A stretch of 64,000 nucleotides of DNA from Pusillimonas sp. T2 (GCF_002236805.1 NZ_NIQA01000010.1:51274-115273), one strand, 5' to 3'. Positions 15,278 to 23,405 are shown, counted from the stretch's first letter. The notes: generated by a model not told the origin, from the sequence alone. Translations and numbers: made by a program.

Positions 15278-16357
15278 ATGATTGCTGCCGACATTCGTAC
15301 CCAAACACTCAATCCGGCCAAACTGCCGGGTTTGTTCAAAAAGCAGTTTGAATTGTGCAAAGTCAGCCCGGGCCAAACCGTGGCTATTGTGAGCGACTTG
15401 GGCACGCGTACCGAATATATCGAGGCGGCATTCGCGGCGGCTGACATGCTGGGCGCCGATATTTACGAAATGAAGGTCAATATGATTCCGGGCTGGACCA
15501 ATGTGGGTGTACCCACGATTGGAAAATGCAAGGGCACGCTGGAGGCACTGAAGGCATGCGACATGATTCTGATTTTTCATGTGCCGCTTTTTGCCGCATG
15601 GCTGCGTGAAGTCATGCATGCCGGTGTGCGGGTGCAGATGATTATCGATGCGCCCGACGATTTGTATGCGCTGCAGGCGCCTGCGGGGCTTAAAGACGCG
15701 GTGATGCATGCGCATCGCATGTATGAAAAGACCAGGCGCGTGCACGTCACGAGCAAGGCGGGTACAGACCTGACCTACTCGTGTGGCGAGTATCCGGTGA
15801 TGAGTCAGTACGGCTACGCCGACGAGCCTGGCCGTTTCGACCATTGGGGCGTCGGGCTAATTCATACGTTTCCGAATGAGGGCAGCGCGACCGGACGAGT
15901 GGTTGTTCAGCCAGGCGATATTGTGATCTTGCCCTACTGTCGCTATGTTCAGGATCAGATCGTCATCGAAATTGAAGGGGGACATATTCGTTCGATAGAA
16001 GGCGGGCTAGATGCCACCTTGATGCGCGAGTGGCTGGCCGACGGCAAAGAACATGAGGCCGATATGGACCCCTACGCTATTTCTCACCTAGGATGGGGGA
16101 TGAACCCTCAATGCCGTTGGGACGCGTTGGCTTTGTACGGTGACTCTCCAGAACGCAGTCGGGCAGCTGCGCGGTGTTTTCCGGGGAATTTCCTGTTTTC
16201 TACCGGGCCCAACACGCAAGGCGGCGGCAAGCGAAAAACGCGAGGCCACTACGATTTGCCGATGCGAGATTGCTCCATCGACCTTGACGGGGTACGCGTT
16301 GTAGACGCAGGCCGTTTGGTCGATCCGAAAATGATTGTGCAGCGTGAGGCTCGATAA
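15278..16357 (+). CDS. NicX-like (M29-fold) ring-cleavage dioxygenase paralogue
   Basis: Protein of 359 residues related over its length to 2,5-dihydroxypyridine 5,6-dioxygenase (NicX/PicD), a mononuclear-iron enzyme with the fold of M29 aminopeptidases. The iron ligands are recognisable: the His in YAISHLGWGM and the H-x-D pair in RGHYDLPMRDC, equivalent to the HIGWG and CHIDIPLRHC motifs of the bona fide PicD at 47940. Also shared are GYADEPGRFDHWG and FLFSTGPNTQGGGKRKT. The N-terminal third is quite different from NicX, so a different ring is expected. The ATG at 15278 has CAGGAG 7 bases upstream, while the ATG at 15272 is too close to it. It is the first gene of a TetR-controlled set and abuts a formamidase-like hydrolase gene. 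Confidence 0.75.
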   Translation: MIAADIRTQTLNPAKLPGLFKKQFELCKVSPGQTVAIVSDLGTRTEYIEAAFAAADMLGADIYEMKVNMIPGWTNVGVPTIGKCKGTLEALKACDMILIFHVPLFAAWLREVMHAGVRVQMIIDAPDDLYALQAPAGLKDAVMHAHRMYEKTRRVHVTSKAGTDLTYSCGEYPVMSQYGYADEPGRFDHWGVGLIHTFPNEGSATGRVVVQPGDIVILPYCRYVQDQIVIEIEGGHIRSIEGGLDATLMREWLADGKEHEADMDPYAISHLGWGMNPQCRWDALALYGDSPERSRAAARCFPGNFLFSTGPNTQGGGKRKTRGHYDLPMRDCSIDLDGVRVVDAGRLVDPKMIVQREAR

Positions 16358-16359
16358 CG

Positions 16360-17190
16360 ATGGACATTGCACTTTACCCGGCCCAGGAGCCCTTGAATGA
16401 AAACGCTGCGGCGTATCACGCTTATCTCATCGAGCGTGCTCAGGGGCTTACGCCTCTGGAGTTCAACTATGGGTCCGACCCGTATCAAAGTCTTGCCTTG
16501 TTTCCTGCCGAAAAGCCAGATGGGCGTGTGCTGTTGTTTTTTCATGGGGGCGGCTGGACCAACGGCTATAAAGAGTGGATGTCGTTCATGGCACCCGCCC
16601 TAAACGCCAAAGGAATTACCTTTGTTACGGCAGGTTATCGTCTAGCGCCCGTACATACTTTTCCGACGGGCTTTAATGATTGTGCCCAGGCGCTAGACTG
16701 GCTGTGGTCCAACGTGGACGCATATGGCGGCGACGCCAGCAAAATATTTGTCGGGGGACATTCTGCCGGTGGGCATTACGCCGCCATGCTAGCTGTTAGT
16801 GAGGCGACGGCGGCCGGCATCCCCTGTCGTACGCGCATACGTGGTTGTGTACCTGTTTCGGGGGTCTACTACTTTGGTGATAACTCCGGTATGGCTGTTC
16901 GGCCGCGGTTCTTGGGGCCGCTTGAGGCCGGTCTGGACCAAAGTGCCTCGCCCCTGCACCTGGTCGATCATGGCTTGCCGCCATTCTTGTTGACGTGGGG
17001 GGACAATGACTTTCCGCACTTGAAGCGACAAGCCTTGGAAATGAAAGCAGCGCTTGCGGAACAAGGCAACATTGCGGACATGCTGGAACTGCCTGGCTGC
17101 AACCACTTTACGGCAAGTTACGCTGCAGGTGATATTGACGGGATGTGGGTCAACGCTGTCGACGTATGGTCTGGGCGGCTTTTGACATAA
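16360..17190 (+). CDS. alpha/beta hydrolase, arylformamidase-like
   Basis: Hydrolase of 276 residues of the HSL/kynurenine formamidase type. HGGGWTNG forms the oxyanion hole, GHSAGG the nucleophile elbow, the acid is in WGDNDFPH and the catalytic His in GCNHFTASY. It starts two bases after the stop of the NicX-like gene. In nicotinate and picolinate pathways a deformylase follows the NicX reaction, removing formate from the N-formyl ring-opened product; this enzyme, from a different hydrolase subfamily than NicD/PicE, could do the equivalent job. That is inference from adjacency. An esterase role is equally compatible with the motifs. Confidence 0.8.
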   Translation: MDIALYPAQEPLNENAAAYHAYLIERAQGLTPLEFNYGSDPYQSLALFPAEKPDGRVLLFFHGGGWTNGYKEWMSFMAPALNAKGITFVTAGYRLAPVHTFPTGFNDCAQALDWLWSNVDAYGGDASKIFVGGHSAGGHYAAMLAVSEATAAGIPCRTRIRGCVPVSGVYYFGDNSGMAVRPRFLGPLEAGLDQSASPLHLVDHGLPPFLLTWGDNDFPHLKRQALEMKAALAEQGNIADMLELPGCNHFTASYAAGDIDGMWVNAVDVWSGRLLT

Positions 17191-17257
17191 TCTGTTCCTT
17201 TCTTAAGGGGCGTAAGACGAACTCAATTCTGAGTTTGACAAAAAATGCGCATAATAA

Positions 17258-17274
17258 GGTAAGCTAACCTTACC
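17258..17274. promoter_or_regulatory. inverted repeat upstream of intradiol dioxygenase
   Basis: GGTAAG (17258-17263) and CTTACC (17269-17274) are a perfect 6-bp inverted repeat with a 5-base spacer, 26 bases upstream of the dioxygenase start in a 110-base gap. It differs in sequence from the TetR operator. A TTGACA at 17235 has no well-spaced -10 element. It could be an operator for an unlinked regulator. Confidence 0.35.
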
Positions 17275-17300
17275 AAATTATTTCACCGAGGCAGGAGACC

Positions 17301-18164
17301 ATGCGCGATATCGACGAATTCACGATTACGACGGCTGTAAAGCAAATGACGGGCCCCAAGGCAGACCCGCGCTTGCGCGAGATCATGGACTGTCTGGTCA
17401 GTCATCTTCACGATTTTGCGCGCGAGGTGAAACTCACTGAGGCCGAGTGGTTTCAAGCGGTGCAGTTCTTGACGCAGGTGGGGCAAATTTGCGATGACAA
17501 GCGCCAGGAATTCATCTTGTTGTCGGACACCTTGGGGTTGTCGACGCTAGTCACGGCACAGAACAACCGTAAGCCCAAGGGGTGCACCGAAGCGACGGTA
17601 TTTGGCCCGTTCTACGTCGAGGGGTCTCCGCTGTATAACCACGGCGACGATATCTCCAACGGGGCAAAAGGCGTACCTTGCTTTGTTTCGGGTACGGTCA
17701 AGGGCCTTGATGGTCTACCGATTGCGGGCGCAGAGCTTGCGGTCTGGCAGTCTGATGATGAGGGCTTTTACGATGTGCAGCGGCCCGAGGTGCACGAACA
17801 CCAGGCCCGTGGCCGCTTGCGTACGCGTGATGACGGCAGCTTCGATTTTCGGTCGATTTTGGCGGTGCCGTATCCTATCCCGCACGACGGCCCGGTTGGA
17901 AAAATGCTCGACGCACTCGACCGCCATCCGTGGCGCCCCGCACATTTGCACTTCATGATTACCGCCCCGGGCTATGAACGCCTGATTACGCACATTTTTA
18001 ACGAAACCAGCGACTACCTCGAGTCGGACGCGGTGTTTGGCGTGCGTTCAACCCTTGTGGTGGATTGGGATCGGCACGAACCCGGTACTGCACCCAATGG
18101 TACGACCATGAATGAGCCGTACTACACCGTTTCTTATGACTTTGTCCTGAATCCGCAAGCCTAA
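17301..18164 (+). CDS. intradiol ring-cleavage dioxygenase, hydroxyquinol 1,2-dioxygenase-like
   Basis: Protein of 287 residues with the N-terminal helical dimerisation region of catechol/hydroxyquinol dioxygenases (residues 1-95) and the catalytic beta-sandwich. The Fe(III) ligands can be placed: Tyr in GFYDVQ, Tyr in VPYPIPHDGPVG, and two His in RPAHLHFM. The ATVFGPFYVEGSP and AVWQSDDEGFYD segments are typical of hydroxyquinol 1,2-dioxygenase. That enzyme cleaves benzene-1,2,4-triol to maleylacetate, but no maleylacetate reductase gene is present here. AGGAG precedes the ATG. It lies between the formamidase-like and BKACE genes, with its own upstream inverted repeat. Confidence 0.87.
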   Translation: MRDIDEFTITTAVKQMTGPKADPRLREIMDCLVSHLHDFAREVKLTEAEWFQAVQFLTQVGQICDDKRQEFILLSDTLGLSTLVTAQNNRKPKGCTEATVFGPFYVEGSPLYNHGDDISNGAKGVPCFVSGTVKGLDGLPIAGAELAVWQSDDEGFYDVQRPEVHEHQARGRLRTRDDGSFDFRSILAVPYPIPHDGPVGKMLDALDRHPWRPAHLHFMITAPGYERLITHIFNETSDYLESDAVFGVRSTLVVDWDRHEPGTAPNGTTMNEPYYTVSYDFVLNPQA

Positions 18165-18314
18165 GTCGCGTTATACGGTTTTTGCATAAAAAGTATAGTC
18201 AGACAGCATTATCCGGATGCCCGCGCGGTTTGTAGACTGCATCGATAAAACTGCGTTATTGTCGTTTGCAGATAATTCGGGCCGTGCAGCGGCTTTAAAA
18301 CAACAGGAGGATTC

Positions 18315-19205
18315 ATGAGCAATAAACCCAAGATCGTGGTGACGGTCGCCCCTACGGGCGGTATGGCCAGCAAAAAACAAAACCCTGCATTGCCGACAAC
18401 CCCCGAAGAGATCGCTGCCGACGTCTACGATTGCTATAACGCAGGGGCCAGTGTGGTGGCGGTTCATGCCCGTCGTGCGAGCGATCAGGAAGCCACCTGC
18501 GACCCAGCGGTTTATACCGAGATCAATCGCCGCATTCGAGACAAGTGCAACATCATCCTAAACAACTCGACCGGCGGCGGCATTAACGGCGACATGATTC
18601 ACCAGCTCAATAACGGGCTCTGGGAAATCAAGTTCGAAGAGCGCCTGAAAGGTATGGAAGGTGAGGGCGTGGAAATGTGCACGCTCGACGCGCAAACCAT
18701 CTGCGCCACGTTTGGCGATAAAGAAATTCTGGTTCCCACCACACCCAAACGGGTTCGCGAACTGGCCGACAAAATGAAGGCGCGCGGCATCAAGCCCGAA
18801 TGGGAGGTTTTTGCGCTGTCCGACTTGCTGGAAGTTGGCAAAATTCTCAAAGAAGTCGACGAAGAGCCTTACTTTATCAATATGGTGCTGGGCGTAGCGG
18901 CGTTCCAGGGCGGCTTGCCCTACACGCCCAAAATCATGCAGTTGCTGGTCGATCACCTGCCCAAAGGTGCTATTTTCAACGTCAGCGCCATCGGCCCGGC
19001 GCAGTTGCCGGCCGCCATGCAGTCGCTATTGCTGGGTGGCCATGTGCGGGTTGGCCTTGAAGACAACCTTTATTACGAGCAGGGCAAGCTGGCGACCAAC
19101 GTGCAATTGGTCGAGCGCATCGTTCGCCTGGTTCGCGAAATGGGTTACGAGCCGGCGACGCCGGACGAGGCCCGCCAGATCATGGGGCTGCCCCGTCGCA
19201 AGTAA
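18315..19205 (+). CDS. beta-keto acid cleavage enzyme (BKACE, DUF849)
   Basis: Protein of 296 residues of the 3-keto-5-aminohexanoate cleavage enzyme family, TIM-barrel zinc enzymes that react a beta-keto acid with acetyl-CoA to give acetoacetate and a new acyl-CoA. NNSTGGG, GALFNVSAIG-like ([11 protein letters not shown]) and [10 protein letters not shown], which carries the glutamate ligand, are in place. The HxH zinc motif of characterised members appears here as AVH (A49, H51), so one expected ligand is missing, and HARR replaces the usual HARD. It may belong to a divergent subfamily. AGGAGG precedes the ATG. Together with the CoA ligase gene 18 bases downstream it suggests CoA-dependent processing of a ring-cleavage product, for example 3-oxoadipate. 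Confidence 0.82.
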   Translation: MSNKPKIVVTVAPTGGMASKKQNPALPTTPEEIAADVYDCYNAGASVVAVHARRASDQEATCDPAVYTEINRRIRDKCNIILNNSTGGGINGDMIHQLNNGLWEIKFEERLKGMEGEGVEMCTLDAQTICATFGDKEILVPTTPKRVRELADKMKARGIKPEWEVFALSDLLEVGKILKEVDEEPYFINMVLGVAAFQGGLPYTPKIMQLLVDHLPKGAIFNVSAIGPAQLPAAMQSLLLGGHVRVGLEDNLYYEQGKLATNVQLVERIVRLVREMGYEPATPDEARQIMGLPRRK

Positions 19206-19223
19206 ACGGTCAATCTACTTGTT

Positions 19224-21023
19224 ATGAGCACAGATACTTTCTGCGCCGTTGCTACCGTCCGGCAAGACTTGCCTGACGGTAGTTTTATTTTGCGCAATGC
19301 CCACCCTTTGCAGCCCTATGGTCGTTGCATTACCGATGCCTTGCTGCTTTGGGCCGAACGCACGCCCGACGAGACCTTTCTGGCGCAGCGTGCCGGTAAT
19401 CTTGATGCGCCCGAACCGTGTTGGCAGCGGCAGTCTTATGCGCAAACGCTTATGCGCGCCAGGGCGGTTGGGCAGTATTTAATTAATGCTGGGTGCGGGC
19501 CAGACGCTCCATTGGCTGTGGTGGCCGAGAACAGTATCGATACAGCCAATATTTTGCTCGGGGCGCTGTATGCTGGCGTTCCGGTAGCGCCCGTGTCTCC
19601 GGCTTATGCTTCAGTCGATGCGGCATTCGACAAATTGCTGGCGTGCTTTTCTGCACTTAAGCCCGCTGTGATTTATACCGATAACCTGTCCCGGTACGGT
19701 GTTGCGTTGGTCAAGGCGTGCACCGAAGACGTTATTGTGATTGCTCCCGGGGCGCCTACGGGTGCGGTAGCGCTTGACGAGGTGCTGGCTACGCCGGCAG
19801 GCAGTGTTGACGTGCACAACGCAAGCATTGCCCCGGACGATGTCGCCAAAATTTTGTTTACCTCGGGTTCAACCGGTGTGCCAAAAGGGGTCATCAATAC
19901 ACAGCGTATGTTGTGCGCCAACCAGCAGCAGTTGGCGCAGATCTTCCCGTTTGTGCAGCAGCGCAAGCCTGTGCTGGTTGACTGGTTGCCCTGGCATCAC
20001 ACCTTTGGCGGCAACGAAGTGTTTTTTCTGGCTTTGAGCCACGGCGGCACGCTGTATATCGATGCCGGCAAACCAGCCGGTGCGCTGTTCGAGCGTACGG
20101 TCAATAATTTGCGCGACGTCTCGCCGACGATTCACTTCAATGTGCCTTTGGCCTTTCATCAACTGGTTAATCGCATGATGCACGACGAGGTGTTATGCCA
20201 AAGTTTCTTCAACCGGCTTGACCTGATTTTCTATGCCGGCGCGGGCATGCCGCAAAAAACGTGGTCTGACCTCGAAGACCTGGCTGTCAAGGTGCGTGGT
20301 CACCGCGTGCCTTTGGTTACCGCGTGGGGCGCCACTGAAACCGCGCCGCTGGCGACGGGGGTGTTTTTCGATTCCAGGCGTGCCGATAATATTGGTTTGC
20401 CGGTGCCGGGTTGCGACATCAAGTTCGCGCGTGTCGATGACCGTTACGAGCTGCGCGTCAAAGGGCCTAATGTGTTTCCAGGTTATCTGGCGCGCCCTGA
20501 TTTAACGTCATCGGTTTTTGATGATGAAGGCTATTTCCGTTCGGGCGATGCGGCGCGGCTCGTGGACGACGCCGATCCGGCCCAGGGCATTATTTTTGAG
20601 GGCCGGATTGCCGAAGACTTCAAGTTGCAAAGCGGTACCTGGGTCTCGGTGGGGCGCTTGCGTGGGTTGTTATTGGGCGAATTACTGCCGGTGGTGGCCG
20701 ATGTTGTTATTGCCGGGTCGGGTCGCACCGATGTCCGTGCCTTGGTTTTTATCGACCTGGCGGCGGCGCGTCGTTTGGTGGGCGATGCCACTCTAAACTA
20801 CGAAGCGTTGGCCCAGCATGTCGATGTGGCGTCATTTGTGCAGGCGGGGGTGAGTCGTTACAACCAGCGCAACCCAGGCAGCGCCATGTACATTGCCGCT
20901 TATGTGCTGGCTACTCAGCCGCCCTTGGCCCAAGCCCGTGAAATCACAGATAAAGGCTCGCTGAACCAGGCGAATGTACTGGCCAATCGCGCTCAGGCCG
21001 TTGAGGCGCTATACGCCGATTAG
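19224..21023 (+). CDS. acyl-CoA synthetase, feruloyl-CoA synthase-like
   Basis: AMP-forming acyl-CoA ligase of 599 residues. The P-loop FTSGSTGVPKG is at about residue 212, WLPWHHTFGG follows, the aromatic adenine motif is AWGATETAP, and the C-terminal catalytic Lys is probably in REITDKGSLNQ. The KGVINTQRMLCANQ segment and the C-terminal TDKGS are typical of feruloyl-CoA synthase-type ligases, which activate hydroxycinnamates or other aryl acids. No enoyl-CoA hydratase/lyase or vanillin dehydrogenase gene lies near, so a ferulate pathway is not supported by context. It ends the TetR-linked set and overlaps the convergent ABC ATPase gene by 4 bases. Confidence 0.87.
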   Translation: MSTDTFCAVATVRQDLPDGSFILRNAHPLQPYGRCITDALLLWAERTPDETFLAQRAGNLDAPEPCWQRQSYAQTLMRARAVGQYLINAGCGPDAPLAVVAENSIDTANILLGALYAGVPVAPVSPAYASVDAAFDKLLACFSALKPAVIYTDNLSRYGVALVKACTEDVIVIAPGAPTGAVALDEVLATPAGSVDVHNASIAPDDVAKILFTSGSTGVPKGVINTQRMLCANQQQLAQIFPFVQQRKPVLVDWLPWHHTFGGNEVFFLALSHGGTLYIDAGKPAGALFERTVNNLRDVSPTIHFNVPLAFHQLVNRMMHDEVLCQSFFNRLDLIFYAGAGMPQKTWSDLEDLAVKVRGHRVPLVTAWGATETAPLATGVFFDSRRADNIGLPVPGCDIKFARVDDRYELRVKGPNVFPGYLARPDLTSSVFDDEGYFRSGDAARLVDDADPAQGIIFEGRIAEDFKLQSGTWVSVGRLRGLLLGELLPVVADVVIAGSGRTDVRALVFIDLAAARRLVGDATLNYEALAQHVDVASFVQAGVSRYNQRNPGSAMYIAAYVLATQPPLAQAREITDKGSLNQANVLANRAQAVEALYAD

Positions 21024-21682
21024 GCGGGCTGGCAGGCCGCTGCACCCACCTCGAAGTACTGGCTGGGGTGCAAATACGGAAATGGGTTGTCATTGTGTGT
21101 GACGACAGTCGTTATATGGTGTTCCTGAATCAGATGTTCCAGCGTGGCCGGCAGCCAGGCCAGGGTGGCCGTTTCAAGCGTGGCGAAGGGTTCGTCAAGT
21201 AGCAGCACGCGCGGACGTACTACCAGTGCCCGGGCAATCGACACACGCTGTTGCTGGTCTTGCGTTAGCCGACTTGCCCGCGTGTGCATTACATTTCCTA
21301 ATTGCATGCGTTGCAGGGCAATGGCGGTATCGACATGCAGTTCATCACGCGATTTATGTCTTCCGTGGGCCCGGTTCACTGCCAAAAAGACATTCTGGTA
21401 GGCGGTCAGCCAGGGCAGCAGGGCGGGCCACTGAGGCACGAGTGCCCGTTCTGGTCCAGGGCCTGTCACCTCTTTGCCGTTACAAATCACCCCGCCGCGT
21501 CCGGGCTCGATCAGACCTGCGATCAGTAATAAAAAGCCCGACTTGCCTTTGTTGGGTGGTCCATGCACTACGAGGGTAGTGCCTTGTGACACGGTGACGT
21601 CGACATTCAGCAGCGACAACCCTGCGGCTTCTGCGCTGTCGGTGCAGACCTGTTCCAGTGAAATGAACTTTGGGTTATGCAT
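21020..21682 (-). CDS. orphan ABC transporter ATP-binding protein (NitT/TauT type)
   Basis: ATPase of 220 residues with Walker A GPPNKGKS, Walker B VLLLDEP and the H-loop His in TTVVTHNDN. The ABC signature is degenerate: LTQDQQQR in place of LSGGQ. The family energises import of sulfonates, nitrate or aromatic acids with a TauC-like permease and a TauA-like binding protein. Neither is present intact here; only a short permease-like fragment remains upstream (21744-21863). No ribosome binding site is visible before the ATG. The degenerate signature and missing partners suggest a decaying transporter, although an unlinked permease could still use it. Confidence 0.8.
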   Translation of the reverse strand: MHNPKFISLEQVCTDSAEAAGLSLLNVDVTVSQGTTLVVHGPPNKGKSGFLLLIAGLIEPGRGGVICNGKEVTGPGPERALVPQWPALLPWLTAYQNVFLAVNRAHGRHKSRDELHVDTAIALQRMQLGNVMHTRASRLTQDQQQRVSIARALVVRPRVLLLDEPFATLETATLAWLPATLEHLIQEHHITTVVTHNDNPFPYLHPSQYFEVGAAACQPA

Positions 21683-22044
21683 AGTGACGTGGTGTAAAGC
21701 GTGTTTCGGTTGCCTGGTGGGTGTGGCGGCGCAAGCAATGGGCTCAGCGCCGTCTTATCAGTCGAAAAGGCACGCGCAACCACGCCGGGAAAATGGCATA
21801 TCGGAAGGTTTGCCATGGGTTCAGGTCAAGCATTTTTGCAGTAAAGCGGTAGTTGTTGTCCATCGGGCACCCTATACATGTCGTGGCCGCGGGCGCGGTA
21901 TGTAAAGATTATTTAGCAAAAAGCGTGCCATTGTTTAGGGTCAACCCTAGGTACGATGTGCGCCATTGTGGTGCGGTTGCGTTGTGTGCTGCCCCGAAGC
22001 GGGGCAGCACGTTAAAATGGCGACTCTTCCCGGAGGTCGATTTC
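21683..22044. other. 362-base region without an intact gene
   Basis: This stretch separates the orphan ABC ATPase and the tandem-HTH LysR gene. Apart from the permease-like fragment at 21744-21863 it holds no convincing coding frame. The LysR frame is open back to 21853, but its ribosome binding site (GGAGG at 22032) shows that translation begins at 22045. The promoter of the LysR gene must lie in the last 150 bases. Confidence 0.6.
21744..21863 (-). pseudogene. remnant of an ABC transporter permease gene
   Basis: A short minus-strand frame of 39 codons reads LNPWQTFRYAIFPAWLRVPF near its middle. This resembles the EAA loop of binding-protein-dependent permeases (typically GASxWQTFRYVILPAALP), the segment that contacts the ATPase. 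It lies directly upstream of the orphan NitT/TauT ATPase on the same strand, where the permease gene would be expected. Flanking frames show no transmembrane segments, so the rest of the gene seems to have been lost. The match is short and judged by eye. Confidence 0.4.
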
Positions 22045-23268
22045 ATGCCTATGTCGCTGGCAGAGCATCTGCGTCAGTTTCGCGCTGTACTTGCGGTGTG
22101 CAAAACAGGCAGTACGTCACAGGCGGCGACCATTCTCCCGTTGTCGCAGTCGGCCATTGCGCGCGCCATCCGTGAGCTTGAAACCGCCGTGGGCGTGCCT
22201 ATTTTCGACAGAACCGCGCGTGGCATGTTGCCCACGACCGTCGGCCAATTGCTGTCGCACCGTGCCGAACGCGCTTTTTCGCAATTGCGCCAGGGTGAGC
22301 ACGAGGCCTTGAGTTTGGCCGAACAAAACCCACCCCACGTCCCGGCCGGCCGGTTTGCCGGTACTTGCGGCTACCGCCATTTGCAAACCTATATTGTGTT
22401 TTGCGAGGCGCGCAGTGAGACGGCCACCGCCGGTCGTCTGCAGGTTAGTCAGCCAGCCGTTAATCAAACCTTGCGTCAGCTCGAACACATGCTGGGGGTT
22501 CGTCTGTTCCACCGTTCTGCTCGGGGCGTACGGCTAACCGAAAGCGGCGAAGTCGTTTTGCAGCGGGCCAAGCTGGCGCTCGACGAGTTCCGGCAAGCTT
22601 CTGAAGACCTGGCTGCGTTTCAGGGACGCATGCGTGGGCGTCTGGTGATCGGCTCGTTGCCGCTGTCGTCGGGGGCGCTGGTGCCGCGTGCCGTTGACCG
22701 CGTGTTGGCGCAATACAAAGATTTGAGCGTCAGTATTGTTGATGGCACGTACGACGGCCTGATGTATCAGCTGCGTCATGCTGACATCGATGTGCTGGTG
22801 GGGGCGTTACGCCCACAGGCGCCGGGGGCAGATGTTATTCAAACACCTTTGTTCGAAGACACCTTGTCGGTGGTTGTCCGCAAGGGCCACCCACTTGAGG
22901 GGCGTACCATCGCGGGCCTTGACCAACTGGTGGGCGAGTCCTGGATCGCGCCGTTGCACGGTACGCCGGCACGCGATGCCTTCGAACGCGCCTTTCACGC
23001 GGTTGGCGTCCAGCCGCCATCAACCGTGCTCGAAGTGAACAGCGCCATTGTGCTGCAGGCGTTATTGCAAGACAGCGACCGATTGGCCTTGCTGTCGCGC
23101 CGGCAAATGTTTCACGGGATATCTGCCGGCGCGTTCAGTGTCTTGCCCGTTCCGGTCAAAGAAACGACTCGTTATATTGGCTTGACCATGCGCGCCGACG
23201 CCGACCCCAATATCACCATGAAGTCGTTTATTCATGAGCTTGGCAGGTTGGCCGCCTCGTTGGTATAG
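22045..23268 (+). CDS. LysR-type regulator with two tandem DNA-binding domains
   Basis: Protein of 407 residues, about 100 longer than a normal LysR regulator because it carries two complete LysR winged helix-turn-helix domains. The first covers residues about 6-70 (STSQAATILPLSQSAIARAI, then GVPIFDRTARGM). The second covers about 108-175 (TATAGRLQVSQPAVNQTLRQ, then GVRLFHRSARGV). A single effector-binding domain follows (RGRLVIGSLPLSSG to the C-terminus). The start at 22045 has GGAGG 8 bases upstream. It is on the same strand as, and 137 bases before, the binding protein-Liv-gal operon. An inverted repeat at 23352-23369 in that gap is the natural candidate target, so it probably controls uptake and degradation of the gallate/protocatechuate-type substrate. 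Confidence 0.88.
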   Translation: MPMSLAEHLRQFRAVLAVCKTGSTSQAATILPLSQSAIARAIRELETAVGVPIFDRTARGMLPTTVGQLLSHRAERAFSQLRQGEHEALSLAEQNPPHVPAGRFAGTCGYRHLQTYIVFCEARSETATAGRLQVSQPAVNQTLRQLEHMLGVRLFHRSARGVRLTESGEVVLQRAKLALDEFRQASEDLAAFQGRMRGRLVIGSLPLSSGALVPRAVDRVLAQYKDLSVSIVDGTYDGLMYQLRHADIDVLVGALRPQAPGADVIQTPLFEDTLSVVVRKGHPLEGRTIAGLDQLVGESWIAPLHGTPARDAFERAFHAVGVQPPSTVLEVNSAIVLQALLQDSDRLALLSRRQMFHGISAGAFSVLPVPVKETTRYIGLTMRADADPNITMKSFIHELGRLAASLV

Positions 23269-23351
23269 CGGCTGGCGTATAACCAGAACGCCTAGGTAGG
23301 GTGCCGATTGGCATTGGTGGCGAAAACCGTGTGGTGCGATGATATTGACCA

Positions 23352-23369
23352 TTCCAAAGTGTTTTGGAA
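23352..23369. promoter_or_regulatory. inverted repeat upstream of the binding protein-Liv-gal operon
   Basis: TTCCAAA (23352-23358) and TTTGGAA (23363-23369) form a perfect 7-bp inverted repeat with a 4-base spacer, 36 bases before the start of the first binding-protein gene. Size and position fit a LysR-type site. The preceding gene encodes a LysR regulator. Confidence 0.45.
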
Positions 23370-23405
23370 GTCACACATATCTATAACTATATACGGAGAT
23401 GCGCC

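Noticed and set aside
15104..15844. 246-codon open frame on the minus strand
   Set aside because: It lies antisense to the NicX-like dioxygenase gene and its promoter, has no recognisable domain and an unusual His/Arg-rich composition typical of a shadow frame.
17235..17255. TTGACA followed by CATAAT upstream of the intradiol dioxygenase
   Set aside because: The spacing between the hexamers is only 9 bases, too short for a sigma-70 promoter.
19224..21023. Interpretation of the ligand gene as part of a ferulate pathway
   Set aside because: The protein resembles feruloyl-CoA synthase, but no hydratase/lyase or vanillin dehydrogenase gene is nearby, so the pathway label is not supported.
21853..22044. 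Longer start for the tandem-HTH LysR protein
   Set aside because: The added 64 residues are not like any LysR N-terminus, and the GGAGG ribosome binding site indicates the start at 22045.
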